In this document: positions 33,766 to 41,902 of the stretch, one piece after another
Numbering within the stretch: position 1 is the stretch's first letter
Layout of the letters: each line of letters starts with the position of its first letter
DNA from: Metaruminococcus_A sp964607135
GTDB taxonomy: Bacteria; Bacillota; Clostridia; Oscillospirales; Ruminococcaceae
Length of the DNA stretch: 64,000 nt
Assembly: GCA_964607135.1 (NCBI GenBank)
Contig: CAZSIV010000008.1
Location: forward strand, 18,611-82,610
Reading direction: 5' to 3'
Notes under the pieces: model-generated
Seen by the model: only the letters and a program-made list of their open reading frames with translations
Told to the model about the DNA's origin: nothing
Database searches by the model: none
Made by a program: the position numbers and the translations under genes

Positions 33766-34917
33766 TTAATGGATCATCGTCGGCACGATGCCGAGTATGA
33801 CGCCGCCGGCGACGACCGAGGCGATCTGCCCGGAGACGTTGGCGCCGACTGCGTGCATCAGCAGATGGTTGGTCGGGTCAGCCTCGAGCCCCATCTTCTG
33901 GATGACGCGGGAGGACATCGGGAAGGCGGAGATGCCGGCCGCCCCGACCATGGGGTTGATTTTATTTTTAGAGAACAGGTTGAGGAGCTTCGCAAAGAAG
34001 ACCCCCGCAAAGGTGTCGAATACAAAGGCGACGAGGCCGAGCCCCATGATGAAGAGGGTCTGGAGATTGACGAAGCTCTCCGCCTTCATGCTGGCGGCAA
34101 TGGTGATGCCGAGCACCAGAGTGATCAGGTTCGCGAGCTGGTTCTGCGCCGTTTCCGACATTGCGCGGAGAACGCCGCACTCCCGCAGAAGGTTGCCGAA
34201 CATTAAGAAGCCGACCAGCGAGACCGACGCGGGCGCGACTAAACCGGCGATCATGGTGACGATGATCGGGAAGAGAATCCGCGTCATCTTGGACACGCCC
34301 TGCGGATTGTAGACCATCTTGATGGCCCGCTCCTTTTTGGTGGTCGAGAGCTTGATGGCAAACGGCTGGATGATCGGCACCAGCGCCATATAGGAATAGG
34401 CCGCGACGGCAATCGCTCCCATATACCGGCTGCCGAGCACCTGGGAGACCAGGATGGAGGTCGGCCCGTCCGCCGCACCGATGATCCCGATCGAGGCCGC
34501 ATCGGTCAGGTCGAAGCCCAAAAGGGTCGCAACCATAATGGTGAAGAAGATGCCGAATTGGGACGCCGCCCCGAACAGGAGCAGCTTGGGATTGACCAGC
34601 AGCGGGCCGAAGTCGATCATTGCGCCGATGCCGATGAAGAGCAGCAGCGGCATCGCCTCCGACGCTTCGATCCCGATCCGGAACATCCAGTCGATAATTC
34701 CGGGAACTTCGCCGATCCCCTCCATCATCTGGTCGACCGCGCCGGAAAACGGCAGGTTGACAAGGATGGCGCCAAACCCGATCGGGAGAAGCAGGGCCGG
34801 TTCCAGCTCTTTTTTGATGGCGAGGAAGATTAACACACCGCCGATGACAAACATCACCCAGATTCTCCAGCTGTCCGGTTTGAACAGCTCCAGGATGCCC
34901 TCGATTAGAAACTCCAT
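33766..34917 (-). CDS. sodium ion-translocating decarboxylase beta subunit
   Basis: 383 residues, nine to ten membrane helices. The conserved GIIGAADGPTSILVSQVLGS segment holds the aspartate that carries sodium, and MGAIAVAAYSYMALVPIIQP follows. The beta subunit (OadB/GcdB/MmdB) couples decarboxylation of biotin-bound carboxylate to sodium export. Carboxyltransferase and biotin-carrier genes are not here, so which acid is decarboxylated (oxaloacetate, methylmalonyl-CoA or glutaconyl-CoA) is open. Linkage to pyruvate kinase suggests oxaloacetate. Confidence 0.9.
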   Translation of the reverse strand: MEFLIEGILELFKPDSWRIWVMFVIGGVLIFLAIKKELEPALLLPIGFGAILVNLPFSGAVDQMMEGIGEVPGIIDWMFRIGIEASEAMPLLLFIGIGAMIDFGPLLVNPKLLLFGAASQFGIFFTIMVATLLGFDLTDAASIGIIGAADGPTSILVSQVLGSRYMGAIAVAAYSYMALVPIIQPFAIKLSTTKKERAIKMVYNPQGVSKMTRILFPIIVTMIAGLVAPASVSLVGFLMFGNLLRECGVLRAMSETAQNQLANLITLVLGITIAASMKAESFVNLQTLFIMGLGLVAFVFDTFAGVFFAKLLNLFSKNKINPMVGAAGISAFPMSSRVIQKMGLEADPTNHLLMHAVGANVSGQIASVVAGGVILGIVPTMIH

Positions 34918-34935
34918 TGAAACATTCCCCTTTTT

Positions 34936-35559
34936 TTATTTTCCCGCCCTGTCAAACGCAGGGCGTTTTTCCCTTTTTCGTTTCCAGCACCGGCGGGCAA
35001 TCAGCAGCCCCGCCAGAATGATACAGACCGGAAGAAGAATTAGTTTATACCGATTGTAATATTCTGTGACAATATTCCAATTTTCAGCAAATAAATACCC
35101 CAATCCGATCAGGACAGCGTTCCAGACCGTCACCCCGACAGCCGTCGCCCCCAGATAACCCCAAAGGTTTTGACGGGAAATTCCCGCGATAAATGAGATA
35201 TAGGTTCTGCACAGGGGGATCAGCCGCCCAATGCAGACCGAGAGGGATGCGTACTGTTCATACTTTTTCTGTGAAGCGTCGAGCCCTTTTCCGGCTTTTG
35301 GGAACCTCCGCTTGATCTTCTCCACCAGCGGATAGCCGCCGAAATAACCAATCAGGTAACAGACGAGCGCCCCCAGCACCCCCGCGAGGACGCTGAACCC
35401 TAAAATCGCGGAAAAAACCCATCCGCTTTGGGATGCAACCGCCCCGGAAAAGGGGAGCACCACCTCGCTTGGAAGCGGAAAGCAGGCATACTCTAATAAG
35501 ATTAACATAAAAACAGCGGCAAGTCCATATGATTCGATGGCATTCATGACAAATTCCAT
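34936..35559 (-). CDS. DedA family membrane protein
   Basis: 207 residues with five to six hydrophobic segments. FPLPSEVVLPFSGAVA near the N terminus and GRLIPLCRTYISFIAGISRQ in the middle are DedA signatures; the Glu and Arg residues in them are needed for activity in studied members. DedA proteins recycle undecaprenyl phosphate or move phospholipids across the membrane. The stop lies 18 bases before the beta-subunit start; an internal hairpin near its 3' end faces the plus strand. Start M at 35559 follows GAGGTG. Confidence 0.87.
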   Translation of the reverse strand: MEFVMNAIESYGLAAVFMLILLEYACFPLPSEVVLPFSGAVASQSGWVFSAILGFSVLAGVLGALVCYLIGYFGGYPLVEKIKRRFPKAGKGLDASQKKYEQYASLSVCIGRLIPLCRTYISFIAGISRQNLWGYLGATAVGVTVWNAVLIGLGYLFAENWNIVTEYYNRYKLILLPVCIILAGLLIARRCWKRKREKRPAFDRAGK

Positions 35560-35634
35560 TTTCCAACACCTCAACCGGCAAGTCTGGCCCTGAGCAGGCC
35601 GTTTCTCTACCAGTTTATGGCTGCGCTGTTCCCG

Positions 35635-36354
35635 TCATTCCGTTTTTTGGGCTAAGCCGCGGAGAACCTCCCCGGCGATCATCAGTCCGGCTACAGACGG
35701 GACAAAGGAAACACTGCCGGGAACCTGCCGTTTTCCGGACGCGTCGTCTTCCTCGGCGGGCAGGGGCTTGAGGGGGCGCTCCCTGGAATAGAGCACCTTC
35801 AGCCCCCGCACTCCTCTCGCCTTCAGCTCCCGGCGGAGAACGCGGGCCAGCGGGCAGACCGAGGTTTCATAGATGTCGGCGATTTCAAACCGGGACGGAT
35901 CGAGCTTATTCCCTGTCCCCATTGAACTGATGATCGGCGTCCCGTATTCCTCCGCCTTTTCCGCCAGCACGATCTTGGCGGCGACAGTATCCACCGCGTC
36001 GACGATGTAATCGCATTCCCGGAGCGGGAAGGAATCGATATTTTCGGGCAGGAGGAATTCGACCCGTGCCTCGACCCGAGCCGCGGGATTGATAGAGAGA
36101 ATCCGTTCCTTCATCACCTCGACCTTCCGCCTTCCGATCGTTTCATGGGTGGCGATCAGCTGGCGGTTAAGGTTTGTGAGGCTGACGGTGTCGTGATCGA
36201 CGAGGATCAGGCGGCCCACCCCGCCGCGGGCCAACGCCTCGGCTGCATAGGAGCCCACCCCGCCGACCCCGAACAAAAGGACGGTGGAATGCTTCAGCCG
36301 CTCCATCGCATCTCTGCCGAGGAGAATCTCGGTGCGGGAAAATTCATTCTGCAT
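35635..36354 (-). CDS. tcdA: tRNA threonylcarbamoyladenosine dehydratase
   Basis: 239 residues of the ThiF/E1 family. The ATP site GVGGVGSYAAEALARGG is at about 29-45, the R-finger region NLNRQL at about 61-66, and DAVDTVAAK at about 119-127. Family size and the SVCPLARVLRRELKARG segment point to TcdA (CsdL), which cyclises t6A37 on tRNAs to ct6A. It overlaps the RidA gene by 11 bases. Confidence 0.88.
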   Translation of the reverse strand: MQNEFSRTEILLGRDAMERLKHSTVLLFGVGGVGSYAAEALARGGVGRLILVDHDTVSLTNLNRQLIATHETIGRRKVEVMKERILSINPAARVEARVEFLLPENIDSFPLRECDYIVDAVDTVAAKIVLAEKAEEYGTPIISSMGTGNKLDPSRFEIADIYETSVCPLARVLRRELKARGVRGLKVLYSRERPLKPLPAEEDDASGKRQVPGSVSFVPSVAGLMIAGEVLRGLAQKTE

Positions 36355-36736
36355 CCTGTTTCACCACCGCAATCGCTTCGATTTCGACCGCCGCTCCCCG
36401 CGGCAGCGCAGAAACTTCGACACAGGAACGCGCCGGGCAGGAATTCCCAAAACGGGCGGCATATGCTTCATTGACAAGGGGGAAGTCCTCCATCCGCGTC
36501 AAAAAGACGGTGCATTTTACAACATCGCTCAGCGAAAGCCCCGCGGCAGATAAAATCCCGCGGATGTTTTCCAGACATTTCGCCGTCTGATTTATGATCC
36601 CATCCGCCATTTCTCCCGTTTCGGCGTCGAGCGGGAGCTGCCCCGAAACGAAGACGAATCCGCCGGCCCTGACAGCCTGCGAATAAGGCCCGATTGCAGC
36701 AGGAGCCATACCGCTTTTAATCTCCTCTTTTGCCAT
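36344..36736 (-). CDS. ridA: RidA family enamine/imine deaminase
   Basis: 130 residues, the usual RidA length. GPYSQAV near the N terminus, SGQLPLD, and the C-terminal CPARSCVEVSALPRGAAVEIEAIA with the catalytic arginine are present. RidA hydrolyses reactive 2-aminoacrylate and similar enamines to keto acids and ammonia. A TATAAT at 36806-36801 upstream is a possible -10; it has no good -35. Confidence 0.92.
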   Translation of the reverse strand: MAKEEIKSGMAPAAIGPYSQAVRAGGFVFVSGQLPLDAETGEMADGIINQTAKCLENIRGILSAAGLSLSDVVKCTVFLTRMEDFPLVNEAYAARFGNSCPARSCVEVSALPRGAAVEIEAIAVVKQDAE

Positions 36737-36831
36737 AACATCCTCCCGTTTAAGCTCGAACTTCCTGCCTTTTCCAGAACATCCGGCCGAATCTTTCCTA
36801 ATTATAGCATATCTTTCCCAGGGAGCAAACC

Positions 36832-36867
36832 AAAAACACCCGGCGTTTCAATTCGCCGGGTGTTTTT
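36832..36867. terminator. bidirectional terminator after aroF
   Basis: AAAAACACCCGGCG pairs with CGCCGGGTGTTTTT around TTTCAATT. It ends aroF on the minus strand. Confidence 0.85.
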
Positions 36868-36891
36868 GCCGGAAATCCGGCCGCATGAATT

Positions 36892-37902
36892 TCAGAGTGT
36901 TTTTCCCTCCAGCCCGCAGAGGGTGCGGACGTCCCCCATCACCTGGTCGAAAACGTCCGGCGTGATGGACTGTGCACCGTCGCAGAGAGCCGCCGGCGGG
37001 TTGGGATGGACTTCGACCATCAGGCCGTCCGCCCCGGCGACGACAGCAGTTTTCGCAAGGACAGGCACCAGCGCCGCAATCCCGGATGCGTGGCTCGGGT
37101 CGACGATGACTGGGAGGTGGGATTTCTGTTTCAAAAGCGGGATCGCCGAGATGTCGAGGGTGTTCCGGGTGGCGGTCTCAAAGGTGCGGATTCCCCGCTC
37201 GCAGAGGATGACGTTCGGGTTCCCCCCTGAAACGATATATTCGGCGCTCATCAGCAGCTCTTCCATCGTGCTGGAAAGTCCCCGCTTCAACAGAATCGGT
37301 TTATCGCAGTGCCCGAGCTCGGAAAGCATCTCGAAGTTCTGCATATTCCGTGCGCCGACCTGGATCACATCCACCTCGCCGTAGAGATCAATATACCGCA
37401 GGCTGGTCAGCTCGGTTACGATGGGGAGCCCCGTTTCCTTCTTCGCTTCGAGCAAAAGCTCGATTCCCTCCGCCTTCAGGCCGCGGAAGGCATAGGGGGA
37501 TGTTCTCGGTTTAAAGGCACCGCCCCGCAGGAATTTGGCGCCCGCCGCTTTCATCCGCTTCGCCGCGCCGACGATCTGCTCCGGGGATTCAACCGAGCAG
37601 GGACCGGCGATCACGCCGAAGCTCCCCCCGCCGATCCTCCCCCCGCCGGCTTCGACTGCGGTATCCTCCGGATGAAACTTCCGGTTGACCAGCTTATAGG
37701 GCTCGGAAACCCGCTTGACCGCCTCGACGATGTCGAGGGCTTCCAGCGCTTCCTGATCGATTTTGGAAACATCCCCGACCAGCCCGAACAGGGTGGTATG
37801 GGTTCCTTCGCTGAAATGGATCCCGACTCCTTTGTTCTTCAACCGTCCTAAAAGATCTTCCACTTTCTGTTTTGGTGCGTTTTGCTTGAGAATGACAATC
37901 AT
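36892..37902 (-). CDS. aroF: 3-deoxy-7-phosphoheptulonate synthase, type I-beta
   Basis: 336 residues. An N-terminal ferredoxin-like/ACT-like segment (MIVILKQNAPKQKVEDLLG) of about 80 residues leads into the barrel with GPCSVESPEQIVGAAKRMK, FLRGGAFKPRTSPYAF, QVGARNMQNFEML, LLKRGL and VDPSHASG. Joins PEP and erythrose 4-phosphate in the first step of aromatic amino-acid synthesis. Start ATG has GAGAGG upstream. The 5' leader holds a leader peptide and a terminator, so control by attenuation is likely. Confidence 0.93.
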   Translation of the reverse strand: MIVILKQNAPKQKVEDLLGRLKNKGVGIHFSEGTHTTLFGLVGDVSKIDQEALEALDIVEAVKRVSEPYKLVNRKFHPEDTAVEAGGGRIGGGSFGVIAGPCSVESPEQIVGAAKRMKAAGAKFLRGGAFKPRTSPYAFRGLKAEGIELLLEAKKETGLPIVTELTSLRYIDLYGEVDVIQVGARNMQNFEMLSELGHCDKPILLKRGLSSTMEELLMSAEYIVSGGNPNVILCERGIRTFETATRNTLDISAIPLLKQKSHLPVIVDPSHASGIAALVPVLAKTAVVAGADGLMVEVHPNPPAALCDGAQSITPDVFDQVMGDVRTLCGLEGKTL

Positions 37903-37962
37903 AAGAAACCTCTCTTTCTTCCGACAGGCAGGCGGCCGCATCCTTCCGGTTTGACGGCAGAT

Positions 37963-37995
37963 AAAAAGGCCGGCAACCGGAATCGGTTGTCGACC
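37963..37995 (-). terminator. attenuator terminator in the aroF leader
   Basis: On the minus strand GGTCG-a-CAACCG-attc-CGGTTG-c-CGGCC then TTTTT: an 11-bp stem with one A-C mismatch and a U-tract, 60 bases before the aroF start. The 5' arm can instead pair with GTCGGGTTGT (38052-38043) in the leader-peptide gene, giving an antiterminator. Confidence 0.75.
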
Positions 37996-38015
37996 TGGCG
38001 AATACAGCGGAAAAT

Positions 38016-38105
38016 TCAATGCTGTAAAACAGGACACCGCAAACAACCCGACTCCAAAACAGCCAGGCAGTAATAAAATCGATGATGGTTCCTGTTAATC
38101 AGCAT
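38016..38105 (-). CDS. aroF leader peptide with Phe-Tyr-Tyr run, 29 aa
   Basis: ATG with AGAGGT about eight bases upstream; the product begins MLINRNHHRFYYCLAVLE and ends at TGA. Three successive codons for Phe, Tyr, Tyr (F10-Y11-Y12) in a 29-residue peptide just before an attenuator upstream of DAHP synthase are what a Phe/Tyr-responsive leader peptide should look like. A ribosome stalled there would leave the antiterminator strand free. Confidence 0.65.
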   Translation of the reverse strand: MLINRNHHRFYYCLAVLESGCLRCPVLQH

Positions 38106-38151
38106 TGCAATTTACCTCTTCGTTTGCTTTAACACTTTAAAGCGCATTCTT

Positions 38152-38180
38152 ATCATAACAAACTTCTTGCATTTTGTCAA
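38152..38180 (-). promoter_or_regulatory. aroF: aroF promoter
   Basis: Minus strand TTGACA (38180-38175), 17-base spacer, TATGAT (38157-38152), about 45 bases before the leader-peptide ATG. Confidence 0.85.
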
Positions 38181-38270
38181 GCCTTGTTTCAAAGAGAACA
38201 TTGGATGCTGCCGTGCGGCCGACATAATGCTGTGAAAGCTTTCGTCCCGCAAGCGATTTGACGACCTTGA

Positions 38271-38299
38271 AAAAATCCCCCGCCTCTAAGGCGGGGGAT
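38271..38299 (-). terminator. terminator of the esterase gene
   Basis: ATCCCCCGCC-TTAGA-GGCGGGGGAT followed by TTTTT on the minus strand, 14 bases after the stop. Confidence 0.87.
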
Positions 38300-38312
38300 G
38301 CTGCGCACCATG

Positions 38313-39383
38313 CTATAACACTTTATCCGCGTAATTGATAAACTCGTCCCACTCATAGGGGGAAAGGGCGTGCGCGCCCCGGCGGAGATGATAAGCGATC
38401 TTTCCGCTCTGGTCGACCGTGCCGACGATCGGGAACGCCTCCAGGCAGAGCGGCTTTTCGCCGTAAAGCGCATAGATTTCACCGGCGTATTTGGCGGAGA
38501 GAAACTCCGAGGACGGACCGGACCAGAGATCCTCCACAGCACTCGGCACATAAAGGGCGCGGGGCGCGATCAGAGAGAGGAGCATATGCTGGTCGAAGGG
38601 CATCTTCTCCTCATCGGCGCCGAATGCCCGATAATTGGAGCAGAACCAGCAGGGAAAGCCTTTGCAGATATCTTTGATGTGCTCCCCCAGCTTTCCGCGG
38701 GTGATCGCCGTCCCGCCGCAGCCCGACTCGTTGCTGCAAACGAGCCCAAACCGCGGGTCGGACGCGCCGCACCAGAGGGCGGCCTTGCCGGTGCGGGAAT
38801 GGCCGACGATCGCGGCGCGGCCGGCGTCGATCTCCGGAATCGTCTCGACGACGTCCATCAGCCGGGAAGCGGCCCAGGCCCAGCTGGCAATCGCCCCCCA
38901 GGTATTGTCCTTCCGAACGCCGTCCGGCTCCTTGACGACCGCGTGGAGCCCGCCCGAAAAATCGTTGTTGTCGTCGGTGCAGACCTCGGGATAGTAAAAA
39001 CGGGCGAGCGCATAGCCCCTTTTTAAAAGCTTCTCTTTAAACACATGTGTCGCCTGGTCCGGGAACTGGATCAGCTCAAAAACAGGGCAGGGCTGATCCG
39101 CCTTGGGAACAGAAAGATATCCGTTAAAGCTGTGGGAGCCAAATTTTGTCTTTGTGGTGATCACGATCCGGTATTCAATAGCGGCGTCGGCTTCCTCCCG
39201 CTCCAGGGTGTGGGAAACTTCGGCTTCAACTTTCGGCATCCGGCCGTAAACGTTGTCGGCAAAAAAGTCGTAGAGCTCGCCGCGGCGCTTTCCTTCCCAC
39301 TGCTCCACCGTCGTCACCCTGCTGCCGTCGCGGCAGGTTAGAATCTGGGGAAGTTCGGACTGCTTCGGAAGATAGTGCTTCAT
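38313..39383 (-). CDS. alpha/beta hydrolase, CE15 glucuronoyl-esterase-like
   Basis: 356 residues from MKHYLPKQ, with AAGGAG nine bases upstream. The nucleophile elbow is GHSRTGKAALW (Ser in GHS), followed by SNESGCGG, a histidine-bearing end RRGAHALSPYEWDEF and RALYVPSAVEDLWSGP. This layout fits CE15 esterases, which cut lignin-carbohydrate esters, and related acetylxylan esterase-like proteins. No signal peptide, so it may act on imported fragments. The 96-bp repeat element lies directly upstream, separating it from its other neighbours. Confidence 0.75.
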   Translation of the reverse strand: MKHYLPKQSELPQILTCRDGSRVTTVEQWEGKRRGELYDFFADNVYGRMPKVEAEVSHTLEREEADAAIEYRIVITTKTKFGSHSFNGYLSVPKADQPCPVFELIQFPDQATHVFKEKLLKRGYALARFYYPEVCTDDNNDFSGGLHAVVKEPDGVRKDNTWGAIASWAWAASRLMDVVETIPEIDAGRAAIVGHSRTGKAALWCGASDPRFGLVCSNESGCGGTAITRGKLGEHIKDICKGFPCWFCSNYRAFGADEEKMPFDQHMLLSLIAPRALYVPSAVEDLWSGPSSEFLSAKYAGEIYALYGEKPLCLEAFPIVGTVDQSGKIAYHLRRGAHALSPYEWDEFINYADKVL

Positions 39384-39418
39384 TCTTTTTTCTCCTTTTC
39401 TTGCTTGATTCATCGCTG

Positions 39419-40032
39419 CCCTCGATTGACAAAGGCAGGGTACCCCTGCGGGCAATTCGCACACCAAGGTTTTGCCGATTTTTGAGTTTTAGGCCTGCGA
39501 GGCGCCTTGTACAAACTACACACTTCACTTGGCGGGTACCCCTGCGGGCAATTCGCACACTAAGGTTTTGCCGATTTTTGAGTTTCAGTCCTGCGAGGCG
39601 CCTTGTACAAACTACACACTTCGCTTGGCGGGTACCCCTGCGGGCAATTCGCACACCAAGGTTTTGCCGGTTTTTGAGTTTCAGTCCTGCGAGGCGCCTT
39701 GTACAAACTACACACTTCACTTGGCGGGTACCCCTGCGGGCAATTCGCACACTAAGGTTTTGCCGATTTTTGAGTTTCAGTCCTGCGAGGCGCCTTGTAC
39801 AAACTACACACTTCGCTTGGCGGGTACCCCTGCGGGGCAATTTCGCACACCAAGGTTTTGCCGATTTTTGAGTTTCAGTCCTGCGAGGTACTTTGTACAA
39901 ACTATGTATCTCGCGGGTTACGGGACTGCAAGTCTTGTACTGCCTAGGTATCGCGTTTGTCCTGCCCGGGCACGGGCGCGGATGCACTCCGCACCGCCCT
40001 GTAAAACCATGTCTGCACTTGTCAATCGAGGG
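39419..40032. repeat. 614-base repeat element with 14-bp terminal inverted repeats
   Basis: CCCTCGATTGACAA at 39419-39432 is the exact inverse of TTGTCAATCGAGGG at 40019-40032. Between them lie five tandem 96-base units and a 110-base unique end. No transposase, and no clear target-site duplication in the flanks. It resembles a non-autonomous element that has expanded internally. No ribosome site supports the open frames through it. Confidence 0.8.
39439..39918. repeat. five tandem 96-base repeats
   Basis: Units begin GGTACCCCTGCGGGCAATTC at 39439, 39535, 39631, 39727 and 39823. The period is exactly 96. Each unit carries three short palindromes (GGGTACCC, AGGCGCCT, TTGTACAA). Units 1 and 3 share one set of variants (CACACCAAGG, CACTTCACTT) and units 2 and 4 another (CACACTAAGG, CACTTCGCTT); unit 5 has extra bases and a diverged end. 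Not CRISPR: there are no spacers. Confidence 0.93.
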
Positions 40033-40076
40033 TAAGAATACTATACGACAAACGGGAAGGATCGTCAAGCGGGAAA

Positions 40077-40850
40077 TCAAATCAAAACCGAATAGGCCGG
40101 ATACTCCCCTTTGAGTCGATATCCCAGCTTCTGGGCGAGCTCTGCGGAAACGGGATTCGCCGCGTCCCAGCTGGGATCGAGCCCCTTATCGAGACAGCGA
40201 AGGATCAGATCCGCCGCACAGGCTGTGCCGATCCCTTTTCTGCGGAAATCCTCCCGCACGTCGATCTCGATTTCGATCCCGCCCCTGTACGCCGTATAAG
40301 AAGAGGCGCCGCCGACCAGCTCACCGCCGAAGAGGACGGCGGAACCGATCCCGCGGGCGAGGAAATCGGCCGCGCTCTGAAAATTCGAACAGAAATCCCG
40401 CGACCATTCGTTTTCGAGAGAAGCGCGGCAGAGCGCCGCATCGAAAGGAGCGATCCGACAGCCATCCGGAAGAGAGGAACGTAGACGCTCCAGTCTTTCT
40501 TTGTCAAAGGCGGTGTTCTTCTCGAAGGCATAGCGGGTCAGCCGCTCCGCCCGTTCCCCATACACCGACTCGACCAGAGCCGCCCATCTATCGCTTCCCG
40601 GAACCATCAGACAGAAGGATCGGGGAGCTTCCAGAAGATTTCCGACCAGCTCCGCAGCTCCCGCGGCCTCACTGTCTCCCCCCAGAAACAGGAAATCACC
40701 GATCAAAATCCGGGCGGCGGCGGGTTTCTCCCCTCGATCCGCCCACGCTTCCCCCATCACTCCCTGCAAGCAGGACCAGACCATCGTCTCCTCTGTCCCG
40801 GAAAAAAGCGGGGCGATCTTTGTCATTTCGTCGGGCGCCAATTTTACCAT
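40077..40850 (-). CDS. GNAT family N-acetyltransferase
   Basis: 257 residues. The C-terminal half has the GNAT fold: SAVLFGGELVGGASSY, then EIEIDVREDFRRKGIGTACAADL, the acetyl-CoA pyrophosphate loop. The N-terminal half is helical and of unknown role, as in the two-domain GNAT_acetyltran group. Acceptor unknown. AGGGGA precedes the ATG. Confidence 0.78.
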   Translation of the reverse strand: MVKLAPDEMTKIAPLFSGTEETMVWSCLQGVMGEAWADRGEKPAAARILIGDFLFLGGDSEAAGAAELVGNLLEAPRSFCLMVPGSDRWAALVESVYGERAERLTRYAFEKNTAFDKERLERLRSSLPDGCRIAPFDAALCRASLENEWSRDFCSNFQSAADFLARGIGSAVLFGGELVGGASSYTAYRGGIEIEIDVREDFRRKGIGTACAADLILRCLDKGLDPSWDAANPVSAELAQKLGYRLKGEYPAYSVLI

Positions 40851-40862
40851 CCTGTCATCCCC

Positions 40863-41146
40863 TTTTAAAGAAGTTTATCATAAAATCCTCCCAAAGCGCA
40901 AACCCGGCGCAGCAAATGCTAACGCCGCATAAGGAAGTAAGTTGAAACCATCAATGAAATGCAGCTTTACGAAGATCGGCAAATGCAAAGGTCGGCGTTG
41001 AAGCTGCTTATCTCATAAGTATGTTATCGGACATAATGAATGAAAACTTGATTTTTCGGTTCAAATATGGAATTCGCTATCTATGGTAAAGACATTTAAG
41101 AGGTTTTGCGATAAAATTAGACCATAATAAGTGGGAGGCAATTTAC
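40863..41146. other. AT-rich spacer before the XRE gene
   Basis: About 285 bases with no gene. GGGAGG at the right edge is the ribosome site of the next gene; no clear promoter. Confidence 0.45.
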
Positions 41147-41686
41147 ATGGATATGGTAAAGATGGGGAGCTTTCTTGCAGAGCTTCGTAAAGAACACAAG
41201 CTTACACAGGCTGAATTGGGCGAAAAGCTTGGTGTTACAAATAAAACAGTTTCCAGATGGGAGACGGGAAATTATATGCCGCCCGTGGAAGCGCTGGAAG
41301 AGCTTAGCAAGCTCTATGGCCTAACCATTAATGAACTCCTGAGCGGTAGAAAATTAACCGCAGAGGAGTATAGAGAGATGGCTGAATCGAATATCAGAGA
41401 AACACTTGAAGCAAGTGCTTTTGAGTTGAAAGAAAAACGGATGTTTTTTAAGAAAAAATGGCGAAAGGAACACATTTCAACAATCGTTGTCTGTACAGTC
41501 GCATGGATTGTTTTAATGGTTGCATTGAAAATTCAGGGAGTTGAGATATATCTCTGCGGCACCATTGGCGGTATACTTGCAGTTCTCTATTATGCGGTGC
41601 TAAATAATCGAATGATGGCTTATGTAGAAGATCATATTTATGGTGGTAAATGGAACGAATATAAAAGCGGTTCCGAGAACAAATAG
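41147..41686 (+). CDS. XRE-family regulator with membrane segment
   Basis: 179 residues. The N-terminal helix-turn-helix (FLAELRKEHKLTQAELGEKL, TNKTVSRWETG) is followed by a Lys-rich linker and two membrane helices (about 108-125 and 130-148). Such membrane-tethered XRE proteins are common in Firmicutes and usually control neighbouring genes in response to a membrane signal. GGGAGG lies eight bases before the ATG. The gene is AT-richer than its surroundings and stands alone, suggesting transfer. Confidence 0.8.
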   Translation: MDMVKMGSFLAELRKEHKLTQAELGEKLGVTNKTVSRWETGNYMPPVEALEELSKLYGLTINELLSGRKLTAEEYREMAESNIRETLEASAFELKEKRMFFKKKWRKEHISTIVVCTVAWIVLMVALKIQGVEIYLCGTIGGILAVLYYAVLNNRMMAYVEDHIYGGKWNEYKSGSENK

Positions 41687-41780
41687 GAACAATGTCAAAT
41701 ATGTCGGATCAGGAACGATTTTTTAAGCTGAGTAATATATTACCAAGGATGCAGAGCTTCAAATTGCGGTAGAACAAAAG

Positions 41781-41824
41781 AATGCGATACAGCTTCTTGA
41801 ATGAAGCCGTATCGCATTCTTTAT
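41781..41824 (+). terminator. terminator after the XRE gene
   Basis: AATGCGATACAGCTTC pairs with GAAGCcGTATCGCATT, followed by CTTTAT. Confidence 0.7.
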
Positions 41825-41902
41825 AAAAGCTTCCTTATCCGGCCGGTGTTGGTCAATATCCATGCCGGGTTTTGAGGCTCTGTTCCGTCAAATTCACAAC
41901 GG

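Noticed and set aside
39439..39918. Tandem repeats as a CRISPR array
   Set aside because: Units are contiguous at 96 bases with no variable spacers and no Cas genes.
39226..40080. A 284-residue minus-strand frame (and plus-strand frames) with 32-residue repeats
   Set aside because: Open because 96 is a multiple of three; no ribosome site, runs into the antisense of the esterase, and several frames are open at once.
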